Shown here: positions 1-5,791 of the stretch, in pieces
Position numbering within the stretch: position 1 is the first letter of the stretch
Layout: each line of letters begins with the position of its first letter
Assembly: GCA_946481605.1 (NCBI GenBank)
Contig: CAMLPA010000233.1
Coordinates: 1-5,791 of the forward strand
Direction: 5' to 3'
Length of the DNA: 5,791 nucleotides
From: an uncultured Flavihumibacter sp.
GTDB taxonomy: Bacteria > Bacteroidota > Bacteroidia > Chitinophagales > Chitinophagaceae
Translations under genes and position numbers: made by a program
Notes under the pieces: generated by a model
The model's database searches: none
The model's input: the letters and a program-made list of their open reading frames with translations, nothing else
Told to the model about the DNA's origin: nothing

Positions 1-689
1 ATGGCCGCCGCTACCCATATAGATGGACGGAAGCGCAGCATGTCTATGGAAATATGGGGGAGGTATTTGGCCGGTGTCCAGTTGCCGGAAAGAAACAATA
101 CTATAAACAGGAAGTAATACGGTGCCAGCAAACCCATCAGCGTGATCACCCATTCCGAGAACCGGAACGGACGCATCAGCAACAGCGCGAAAAACACCAG
201 CAATACAAATGCCGCCGCGGGAAAGAAAAGAAAGGACGCCAGCCCCACCAGGATACCCATATTGAACAACTGCGTCTTCGGACTTTGTGTATTGTACAGC
301 GCCATCATTTTTACCAGCGCCCAGATCAGCAGCGAGTTTACCAGTAAACCTGCGGAAAAAAGATTCCATTCGGGGAAGAACGAAGTGATGAGCAGATAAC
401 TCATTCCTGCGAGGAAATTCGGTTTCGGAAACAGCCGCTGGTCGTTCACGATCTTGTTGAGGTGCGAGGCCTGGGTGAAGAGCAGCAGGAAACTGAGCAG
501 GGAGAATATGACCGGACTTCCACCTGAAACACAGTTCAGCCACGTTACCAGTTCGCGGTACAGGAACCCGTCCTGCGGCTTGGTGACCGGCAAGGATGGA
601 TGCAGGAACACCGGGAACTTCAGTACCAGTGCGTAAATAAGAAGGATCAGGGCGTTCCCCGGGTTTTTCTGCTTGAATATTGTAATCAC
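1..689 (-). CDS. DUF6427 family multi-pass membrane protein (partial, C-terminus outside window)
   Basis: The 229 visible residues begin MITIFKQKNPGNALILLIYA and are strongly hydrophobic, with about six likely membrane segments (about residues 13-29, 57-73, 93-107, 111-131, 143-171 and 180-201). The order of features fits the DUF6427 family of Bacteroidota as I know it: a short basic N-terminus, a first membrane helix, a polar stretch ending in RLFPKPNF (85-92), the SFFPEW turn (103-108), and a block FNMGILVGLASFLFFP (142-157) followed by MRPFRFSEWV (172-181). The start is the GTG at 689-687. It is the only usable start codon after the in-frame stop of the upstream gene (705-707), and the next in-frame ATG is residue 96, past the first two helices. 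No Shine-Dalgarno is visible; 15 bases separate it from the upstream gene, so they are probably cotranscribed and perhaps coupled. The gene is cut by the window edge. Some database entries give such proteins enzyme names, but nothing here supports an enzyme; function is unknown. Confidence 0.85.
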   Translation of the reverse strand, partial: MITIFKQKNPGNALILLIYALVLKFPVFLHPSLPVTKPQDGFLYRELVTWLNCVSGGSPVIFSLLSFLLLFTQASHLNKIVNDQRLFPKPNFLAGMSYLLITSFFPEWNLFSAGLLVNSLLIWALVKMMALYNTQSPKTQLFNMGILVGLASFLFFPAAAFVLLVFFALLLMRPFRFSEWVITLMGLLAPYYFLFIVLFLSGNWTPAKYLPHISIDMLRFRPSIWVAAA

Positions 690-704
690 CTTAGGCTGGT
701 TGTT

Positions 705-2231
705 TTAGAAATCTACTTTCGCGAAGCAAAGATAGTTTCTATAAAAACAAGGTACAACCATTTGGCGCGCGGAAACCTGTTTTGCGTAACGCGGCATGAA
801 TTCGTAGCCTTTATCGAGGTTTTTAATGGTGGGCGAACGGGTGATCTGCCCGTCCGGACTAACAGTTTGTTCACTCAGGATCAGACTCCTGCGTTCCACT
901 TCGTTGAAAAGGAAATGGAGTTGCCCGCCGGTAACCAGCGAAGCGTAAGAGATCAGGAAATCACTTTCGTCATCGAACTGTGTTTTGGGGATCACGTTGC
1001 TCCATTCCAGTTCACCTTTATTGTTGAAGGAGATCACCATGATGTTATCGGCATGGTAGCGGGTGGCGGGTGTATTGTTGTAGCGCCAGGAGTTCCATCC
1101 CCAGGGACTGTAATACCGGTTCCAGAAATAATAATCTGAAGGCATCATCCAGGGGTTGCGGTAAGAGAGATAGTCCCACCTGTTCCAGGTATAGCCGCGG
1201 GAAGTGGTGTAGTTGGATTCAGCCGCGAGAATGAATCCACCATCCACACGAGGTATAATTGTTTTGATGAAATAGTCGTTGAAGGCCATTTTCAGGTTCG
1301 ATTCCCCTTTCGCCATGCTGCGGAGCTCATCGTTGAACACCACGGCATTGCTTTTGGAGATGGAGTCAGCCTTGTTGTCGTAGGCTGCGGTGTACATGCC
1401 TTCTATGTTACCCCTTCTTTGTTTGTAGTAGAAGGCGGTCAGCAGGAAGTGGTTGTTCAGATTGTCGATCCTGATTTTCACTTCATCGAGGTACCTGCCG
1501 CCCAGGTCCAGTTCGTGCATCGAGAACTGGTCGGCTCCCGCTGGTTTGGTGACCATGAACAGTTTGCTGATGTTGTCGTTGCCACCTGAACGGATGAATT
1601 TCCCGAAAACGAGTTCTCCGCTGTTGGAAACCTGGAAATCGGTGAAGAAATCGTTGCGTTCGTCCATGGCCATGTTCAACTGTTTTTTCTCCAGTTGTTT
1701 CAATTGGTCGTCCAGCAATACGGTGGTGAAAACAAAATTTTTCGCGTTCCTGCTGTTGATCTTCAGCGCCATGATCCTTTTCTTGTCATCGCTTACCAGG
1801 GTGGAGTATAACTTGTTGTCTGCCGAGAAGCCGATCTGGGTAGTATCAATATCTATGGGTTCTCCGATTTTTTTGCCATCCGGACCAACTTTCACGCCAA
1901 CACAATGCACGATATTCTTTTTCTGGAACTGGTAGATCATATAGGCGAAATCCGGATATGAAACGAAATCCACGTTAATCACCCGGTCGGGCATATAATC
2001 GTGGTTCACCCTTTCGAGCAGTTTCATGTCGTTATCATATACGCTGATGGCGTTTTCGGCGCGGTTGTTCTTGAACACGAGGTAATTGTTACCGAGCTTG
2101 CCGATGATTTCAAAATTCGTGCGCTTACTGTCTTCCCGTTCCGGTTCAGAATAGGAAATCCTTTGGGAGAAACCTTCCGTGAGTGAAAAACACAAAGCCA
2201 GGGTAAGCGTTAACAAGCATCTGATGTTCAT
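705..2231 (-). CDS. Exported propeller-like protein with Trp/Tyr-rich insert, function unknown
   Basis: This is a 508-residue protein I do not recognise as a named family. Residues 1-23 look like a signal peptide (MNIRC, then a Leu/Thr/Ala core, then EGFSQ), with no lipobox, so the product is probably periplasmic or otherwise exported. The rest shows a recurring pattern of a hydrophobic strand, a polar turn and a second strand, often ending in a D-x-x-G-like turn (for example near 49-70, 94-122, 138-180, 202-229, 260-285, 331-340 with 396-410, 437-463 and 490-508). By inference this is a seven- or eight-bladed beta-propeller. Between the two strands of one unit lies an aromatic-rich insert at 347-384. 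An in-frame ATG at 2459 would add 76 residues, but they do not resemble a signal peptide and would run across the kup start and promoter. The ATG at 2231 is preferred because the signal peptide begins there; the nearby AGGAA (minus strand, 2238-2234) is too close to be decisive. The gene ends 15 bases before the DUF6427 gene, in the same frame. Confidence 0.85.
   Translation of the reverse strand: MNIRCLLTLTLALCFSLTEGFSQRISYSEPEREDSKRTNFEIIGKLGNNYLVFKNNRAENAISVYDNDMKLLERVNHDYMPDRVINVDFVSYPDFAYMIYQFQKKNIVHCVGVKVGPDGKKIGEPIDIDTTQIGFSADNKLYSTLVSDDKKRIMALKINSRNAKNFVFTTVLLDDQLKQLEKKQLNMAMDERNDFFTDFQVSNSGELVFGKFIRSGGNDNISKLFMVTKPAGADQFSMHELDLGGRYLDEVKIRIDNLNNHFLLTAFYYKQRRGNIEGMYTAAYDNKADSISKSNAVVFNDELRSMAKGESNLKMAFNDYFIKTIIPRVDGGFILAAESNYTTSRGYTWNRWDYLSYRNPWMMPSDYYFWNRYYSPWGWNSWRYNNTPATRYHADNIMVISFNNKGELEWSNVIPKTQFDDESDFLISYASLVTGGQLHFLFNEVERRSLILSEQTVSPDGQITRSPTIKNLDKGYEFMPRYAKQVSARQMVVPCFYRNYLCFAKVDF
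1080..1193 (-). other. Trp/Tyr-rich segment within the exported protein
   Basis: This stretch encodes residues 347-384 of the exported protein. Of 38 residues, 16 are aromatic: seven Trp (349, 352, 361, 370, 377, 379, 382), eight Tyr (347, 354, 357, 367, 368, 373, 374, 384) and one Phe (369). Asn, Arg, Ser and Pro fill most of the rest, and only a few residues are aliphatic, so it is not a membrane helix. It interrupts a strand pair (GGFILAAES at 331-339 and NIMVISFNNKGELEW at 396-410), so it is most simply read as a long surface loop. What it contacts (glycan, envelope partner, or itself) cannot be told from the sequence. Confidence 0.7.
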
Positions 2232-2250
2232 AATTCCTGTGTTTATACGA

Positions 2251-2258
2251 TAAATGTA
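2251..2258 (-). promoter_or_regulatory. Possible -7 box for the exported-protein/DUF6427 unit
   Basis: Read on the minus strand these bases are TACATTTA, a seven-of-eight match to the Bacteroidota -7 box TAnnTTTG. The box would put the transcript start a little over ten bases upstream of the ATG at 2231. No clear TTG or TTTG -33 partner is seen at the right distance, so the call is weak. A short inverted repeat, TATAC-N7-GTATA (2244-2260), overlaps the box. Confidence 0.35.
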
Positions 2259-2392
2259 TAGCATTGGCGGCACATTTCGGGCAGAAGGGCCTGCTGGCCA
2301 CGGCAATGAATATACTGGTAAACGAAATATGGCCCTGCCGGGTTGTATATAAACTGTGTTAAACTTTCTCAAAAAGGGGGCCGGAAACGCTT

Positions 2393-2422
2393 TTTGAAAT
2401 ACCGCTGAACAATATACCTTTG
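2393..2422 (+). promoter_or_regulatory. Bacteroidota-type promoter for kup
   Basis: TTTG at 2393-2396, an 18-base spacer, then TACCTTTG at 2415-2422 match the -33 (TTTG/TTG) and -7 (TAnnTTTG) elements used by the Bacteroidota primary sigma factor. Transcription would start around 2427-2430, leaving a leader of only about 18-21 bases before the GTG start of kup at 2448. The leader is CA-rich (CAACAACACAGCAAC) and lacks a Shine-Dalgarno sequence, as is common in this phylum. Confidence 0.7.
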
Positions 2423-2447
2423 TTCCATATTCCAACAACACAGCAAC

Positions 2448-4418
2448 GTGGGCAAACAACTGAACAAAGTTACCGCAGCGGGCCTTTTAGTGGCGCTGGG
2501 TATTATTTACGGCGACATCGGGACCTCTCCTCTTTACGTTTTCAACGCCATCATCAACGAGAAAGTAATTTCAGAAGACCTGATCCTGGGGAGCCTTTCC
2601 TGCATCATCTGGACCATCACGCTTCAAACCACCGTTAAATACGTGATCCTCACCCTCCGGGCCGATAACAAGGGGGAAGGTGGTACTTTTTCCCTCTACG
2701 CCCTGGTGCGCAGACGAAAAAAATGGCTGGTGATTCCGGCCATGATCGGCGGCGCCGCCCTGCTTTCCGACGGCATCATTACACCGCCCATCTCCATTAC
2801 CTCGGCCATTGAGGGGCTTAAACAGATTCCCGCACTCCACGATATTGAAAGAATGACCATCGTATACATTGTACTGGGCATTCTCACACTTTTCTTTTTC
2901 ATGCAGCAATTCGGGACCCATTCTATCGGCCGCCTTTTCGGACCTATCATGTCGCTGTGGTTCCTTATGCTGGCAGGTTTGGGCATCTATCATTTCGCCG
3001 ACGATCTTTCCGTGCTCAAGGCTTTCAGCCCGCATTATGCCATTCAGTTTCTCGTTACCTATCCCGCAGGTTTCTGGGTGCTGGGCGCCGTATTTCTATG
3101 TACTACGGGCGCTGAAGCCCTGTATTCCGATCTCGGACACTGTGGAAGAGGAAACATCCGCATCTCCTGGATATTCGTGAAAACCTGTTTGCTTGTTAAC
3201 TATATTGGTCAGGCGGCCAACCTGCTTTCGCACCACAACGGCAAATTTGTGAATGAAGCGCTGGGATTGAATGCGTTTTACGACCTCATGCCCCAGTGGT
3301 TCGTGATCATCGGTATCGTGATCGCCACTTCAGCGGCCATCATCGCGAGTCAGGCCATGATCTCGGGTTCTTTCACCCTTATCTCCGAAGCCATGCGCCT
3401 CAACCTTTGGCCACGCATGAAAGTGAACTATCCTTCCGAAGAAAAAGGACAACTTTTTATACCAGGCGTAAACATATTGCTGTACCTCGGCTGTTGCGGC
3501 GTGGTGCTGTATTTTCAGCGCTCTTCCAGCATGGAAGCGGCTTACGGACTTGCCATCACGCTTTGTATGCTTTCTACCACTATTCTTTTCTCGAACTACC
3601 TCGTTTCCAAAAGGGTGCCCGCCTTCTGGATTTACGTGTTCCTCGTGGTGTACATCGTTATCGAATCGTCTTTCCTTGTGGCGAACCTGATCAAATTCAC
3701 ACACGGCGGCTACATTACGCTGATGATCGGTGGCATCATGTTCCTCGTGATGTACACCTGGCACCGTTCCCGTAAAATCAAGAACCGTTATGTGGAATTC
3801 GTGCGCCTCGACCAGTATATTCCCATGATCCAGGAACTGAGCAACGACAAGTCTGTTCCCAAATACGCCACGCACCTGGTGTACCTCACTTCCGCGAATA
3901 ACCCGAAGGAGATTGAACACAAGATCATTTATTCCATTCTTAACCGGAAGCCCAAACGCTCCGATATCTACTGGTTCGTGCACGTGGATACCCTGGATGA
4001 CCCCTATACCTGCGAATATTCCGTAGACCATATTATACCCAACGACATCATTCGCGTGGAGTTCAGGCTTGGTTTCCGTGTGCAGCAACGCATCAACCTG
4101 ATGTTCCGGAAAGTAGTGGAAGACCTGGTGAAGAACAAGGAAGTGAACATCACCAGCCGCTACGAATCCCTGGAAAAAAACAATGTGGTGGGCGATTTCC
4201 AGTTCATCGTGATGGAAAAATACCTTTCCCAGGACAACGAACTGCCTTTCTTCGAACGCATCATTATGAAACTGTATTTCTGGATTAAAGAAATTAGTTT
4301 GTCAGAAGAACGCGGCTTCGGGCTCGATACTTCTAATGTGGTAATCGAGAAATTCCCCCTAATTGTATCTCCCGTAAGTAACCTGCGGCTCACCCGCATC
4401 AACCAGGACGTCGACTGA
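2448..4418 (+). CDS. kup: KUP/HAK/KT family low-affinity potassium uptake protein
   Basis: The 656-residue protein is a K+/H+ symporter of the inner membrane, of normal or near-normal length for the family. In order it carries GIIYGDIGTSPLYV (18-31), KGEGGTFSLYAL (75-86), SDGIITPPISITSAIEGL (107-124), GAEALYSDLGHCGR (221-234) and SQAMISGSFTLISEA (301-315), all recognised Kup signatures. Roughly twelve hydrophobic segments span residues 9-437, followed by a soluble, mostly cytoplasmic C-terminal domain (about 440-656). Asp23, Glu122 and Glu223 sit where the acidic residues important for transport in E. coli Kup (Asp23, Glu116, Glu229) are expected, so the protein looks functional. The GTG at 2448 is the only start possible: an in-frame TGA lies at 2406-2408 with no ATG, GTG or TTG between. 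The stop TGA (4416-4418) shares its last base with the ATG of the rhodanese gene. A strong promoter lies just upstream; the short leader leaves no room for a riboswitch. Confidence 0.97.
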   Translation: MGKQLNKVTAAGLLVALGIIYGDIGTSPLYVFNAIINEKVISEDLILGSLSCIIWTITLQTTVKYVILTLRADNKGEGGTFSLYALVRRRKKWLVIPAMIGGAALLSDGIITPPISITSAIEGLKQIPALHDIERMTIVYIVLGILTLFFFMQQFGTHSIGRLFGPIMSLWFLMLAGLGIYHFADDLSVLKAFSPHYAIQFLVTYPAGFWVLGAVFLCTTGAEALYSDLGHCGRGNIRISWIFVKTCLLVNYIGQAANLLSHHNGKFVNEALGLNAFYDLMPQWFVIIGIVIATSAAIIASQAMISGSFTLISEAMRLNLWPRMKVNYPSEEKGQLFIPGVNILLYLGCCGVVLYFQRSSSMEAAYGLAITLCMLSTTILFSNYLVSKRVPAFWIYVFLVVYIVIESSFLVANLIKFTHGGYITLMIGGIMFLVMYTWHRSRKIKNRYVEFVRLDQYIPMIQELSNDKSVPKYATHLVYLTSANNPKEIEHKIIYSILNRKPKRSDIYWFVHVDTLDDPYTCEYSVDHIIPNDIIRVEFRLGFRVQQRINLMFRKVVEDLVKNKEVNITSRYESLEKNNVVGDFQFIVMEKYLSQDNELPFFERIIMKLYFWIKEISLSEERGFGLDTSNVVIEKFPLIVSPVSNLRLTRINQDVD

Positions 4419-4708
4419 TGAAAGAACTCAGTTGGGAAGAATGGAAGGCGTTGGCGCAGAAAGGGGAGCCTTTTGCTTTACTCGATGTGCGCGAAGCTTC
4501 AGAAAGAGACGCGTACAATATCGGTGGAATATGGATTCCATTGGGAGAAATCATGCAACGGTATACCGAGATTCCGCAAGATGTTCCCGTGCTTGTGTAT
4601 TGCAGAAAAGGCATCAGGAGCGGCATCGCCATTCAGCGGCTCGAAGCGCGTTTTGGTTGGACGAATTTGTTTAACCTCAGAGGCGGGTTGCCGGTTCAGA
4701 AGCTGTAG
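4418..4708 (+). CDS. Small single-domain rhodanese-like protein
   Basis: The 96-residue protein has one rhodanese domain and no signal peptide, so it should be cytoplasmic. It shows the LLDVRE motif (21-26), the conserved GG-x-x-x-P-L segment (GGIWIPL, 36-42), the hydrophobic strand VPVLVYC (56-62), and the active-site loop C62-R-K-G-I-R67 followed by Ser68. Cys62 is the expected persulfide-carrying cysteine, so sulfurtransferase activity is plausible; the substrate is unknown. The C-terminus is short: after LRGG (87-90) the usual Ala-Trp and the final short helix are missing, and the protein stops at PVQKL. The ATG overlaps the kup stop (TGATG), and an AGGA sits nine bases upstream (4405-4408), so translational coupling to kup is likely. 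The last 32 bases overlap the 3' end of the opposite-strand FUSC gene. Family assignment is firm; a role in potassium transport is only suggested by position. Confidence 0.92.
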   Translation: MKELSWEEWKALAQKGEPFALLDVREASERDAYNIGGIWIPLGEIMQRYTEIPQDVPVLVYCRKGIRSGIAIQRLEARFGWTNLFNLRGGLPVQKL

Positions 4709-5791
4709 CAACGGAACCGGTAGGGCCACCAACATTCTTCCCCAACTCCTCCACCGTGCGTGCAATGAAGATGAACTGGTCGGCTATGGATTTATACTCG
4801 GAAAGTGTTTTCCGCACCGGACTATCCGCCACACCTCTGCCCAACTCTATACTTCTTTCCTGCTTCAATTGCATCACTTCGTTGTTCAACTGTTTTAATG
4901 CCTGTTGTGTGGGAGAGGCATCCTCCGCCAATTGTTTATCTACGGGAACGCCATTTAGTTTCTTTTCGATGTCTTCCAGTTGATGGTTCAGCGCGGTGGT
5001 CAGTTGTTGTAATACCGGTTTCTGGTAATGTTGCGCCAATGGCTGCGCATAGTAAGATACGGTAGCGATATGCGAAGTAAGCACATGGTTGAGCACCACG
5101 AACTGGTGCATTTCCTTGCTGTTCTTCTGTTGGTGCACCGGTTCCGACATCATCCGGTTAAACGCATCGGTAAGGTTGGCCAGCGACACGAACGCGTTCT
5201 TCCTGGATAATTTGTATTCCGTATTGGTGTAGGGCTTTCCTGCAAAAGCGCCTGCGATCACTTTAAAATATTCGCGGTTATCGCGGATGGCGTGGATCAT
5301 ATATTGCCTGATCTGCGTGTACTCCCATGCGGGTACCAGGAAATAATTCGCCAGGAACGCGATGGCCGAACCAATAGCCGTATCAATCACTCTTTCTGTA
5401 AGCAGGGTCCTGAAATCGCCGGGGAAAAGCAGTTGAAAAAGTATTAGAATATACGGCGTCATCAATACCACACTCAGCAGGTATTTGGCGCGCATGAAAC
5501 TGAATGTGCCGATCATCAGGAAGATCATGATGGCCAGCAGGATGTTTTTATCCTGGATGAAATACAGCAGCAATAAACCGATGGCCGCGCCTGCGATGGT
5601 GCCGATCAGTCTTTCCCCGTTTCTTTTCTTAGTAAGGCTGTACGCGGGTTTCAGGATCACGATGATGGTGAGTAATATCCAGTAACTGTGTCCAAACGGG
5701 AGAATCAGCGAAATGAGGTATCCGGCGAAAGTGGCTACGCTCACCCTTACGGCATGCCGGAAAGTGTTGGATTCCAAAGTAAGGTTCGATA
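4677..5791 (-). CDS. FUSC/YccS-type inner-membrane protein (partial, N-terminal half outside window)
   Basis: The 370 visible residues are open to the right edge. The TTG at 5777 could be read as a start, but the frame continues upstream as SNLT and then LESNTFRHAVRVS. In YccS-like proteins this motif (LT..S..FRHA.R) lies in the middle, at the start of the second membrane domain. Numbering from the edge, the FUSC signature follows: GHSYWILLTIIVILKPAYS (33-51), then T53, R56, R60 and GTIAGAAIG (63-71). About five or six membrane segments lie between 14 and 154. A long polar, helical tail from about 155 is probably cytoplasmic, with a Gln/Glu/Lys-rich part around 255-315. Family relatives include YccS and the aromatic-acid exporter AaeB, so efflux of aromatic or amphipathic compounds is a guess. 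The last residues (GGPTGSVATASEPATRL) are low-complexity and overlap the rhodanese gene by 32 bases. The full protein is expected to be around 700 residues or more. Confidence 0.88.
   Translation of the reverse strand, partial: SNLTLESNTFRHAVRVSVATFAGYLISLILPFGHSYWILLTIIVILKPAYSLTKKRNGERLIGTIAGAAIGLLLLYFIQDKNILLAIMIFLMIGTFSFMRAKYLLSVVLMTPYILILFQLLFPGDFRTLLTERVIDTAIGSAIAFLANYFLVPAWEYTQIRQYMIHAIRDNREYFKVIAGAFAGKPYTNTEYKLSRKNAFVSLANLTDAFNRMMSEPVHQQKNSKEMHQFVVLNHVLTSHIATVSYYAQPLAQHYQKPVLQQLTTALNHQLEDIEKKLNGVPVDKQLAEDASPTQQALKQLNNEVMQLKQERSIELGRGVADSPVRKTLSEYKSIADQFIFIARTVEELGKNVGGPTGSVATASEPATRL
4691..4720. terminator. Inverted repeat at the convergent gene junction, possible bidirectional terminator
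   Basis: CCGGTTC (4691-4697) and GAACCGG (4714-4720) form a perfect 7-bp stem with a 16-base loop. The loop holds the rhodanese stop codon (4706-4708), and the whole hairpin lies inside the FUSC coding sequence. Neither strand has a T-tract after the stem, so it is not a textbook intrinsic terminator. It is proposed because two convergent transcripts end here and no other terminator-like structure is visible nearby. Confidence 0.3.

Noticed and set aside
600..1139. A 179-codon open frame on the plus strand opposite the exported-protein gene.
   Set aside because: It lies antisense to a well-supported gene and shows no recognisable domain or start signal, so it is a shadow frame.
2327..2348. 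Possible hairpin (ATATGGCCC / GGGTTGTAT) in the divergent intergenic region.
   Set aside because: It needs three G-U pairs and lies upstream of the kup promoter and of the likely start of the minus-strand transcript, so it is probably not transcribed.
2232..2459. A 76-residue N-terminal extension of the exported protein, starting at an ATG at 2459.
   Set aside because: It would overlap the kup start codon and cover the kup promoter, does not resemble a signal peptide, and would bury the clear signal peptide that begins at the ATG at 2231.
3330..4088. A 252-codon open frame on the minus strand inside kup.
   Set aside because: It is antisense to conserved kup sequence, is His/Val-rich in the way shadow frames often are, and has no family features.
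4473..4898. A 141-codon open frame across the rhodanese/FUSC junction on the plus strand.
   Set aside because: It is out of frame with the clear rhodanese and antisense to FUSC, with no domain-like sequence.
5775..5777. TTG as the true start of the FUSC-type gene.
   Set aside because: The frame is open to the window edge with sequence (SNLT before LESNTFRHAVRVS) matching the middle of YccS-like proteins, so the gene is cut by the window rather than starting here.
1..5791. CRISPR array, insertion sequence, tRNA or rRNA gene, or defence system.
   Set aside because: Reading through both strands showed no regularly spaced repeats, transposase motifs, tRNA-like folds or known defence domains; the window is almost entirely ordinary coding sequence.

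Overview
The window looks like chromosomal DNA of a member of the Bacteroidota, most likely a Chitinophagaceae-type organism. Three things point there: a DUF6427-family membrane protein (a family I know only from Bacteroidota), a near-perfect Bacteroidota-type promoter (TTTG, 18 bases, TACCTTTG) in front of the potassium transporter gene, and start codons without clear Shine-Dalgarno sequences, two of them GTG. The DNA appears to be of moderate G+C content, and codon use looks even across the genes. I see no mobile element, CRISPR array, RNA gene or obvious sign of recent transfer.

Layout: (1) Bases 1-2231, minus strand: a two-gene unit. The upstream gene (705-2231) encodes a 508-residue exported protein with a repeated strand pattern like a beta-propeller and an unusual Trp/Tyr-rich insert. 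The downstream gene (1-689, running off the left edge) encodes a DUF6427 multi-pass membrane protein. They are 15 bases apart. (2) Bases 2232-2447: a divergent intergenic region with promoters for both directions. (3) Bases 2448-4708, plus strand: kup (KUP/HAK/KT potassium uptake protein) followed by a small single-domain rhodanese whose ATG overlaps the kup stop codon. (4) Bases 4677-5791, minus strand: the C-terminal half of a FUSC/YccS-type inner-membrane protein that continues past the right edge. Its 3' end overlaps the 3' end of the rhodanese gene by 32 bases, tail to tail.

Functionally, the only well-understood gene is kup (proton-coupled K+ uptake). The rhodanese is almost certainly cotranscribed and probably translationally coupled with kup, but a mechanistic link between the two is not visible in the sequence. 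The left pair (exported propeller-like protein plus DUF6427 membrane protein) has no known function. The FUSC protein belongs to a family linked to efflux of aromatic acids and similar compounds.

I found no convincing new multi-gene system. The points most worth a second look are the aromatic-rich insert in the exported protein, the kup-rhodanese coupling, and the overlapping convergent gene ends with a hairpin at the junction. About 96% of the window is coding; the largest non-coding stretch is 216 bases.
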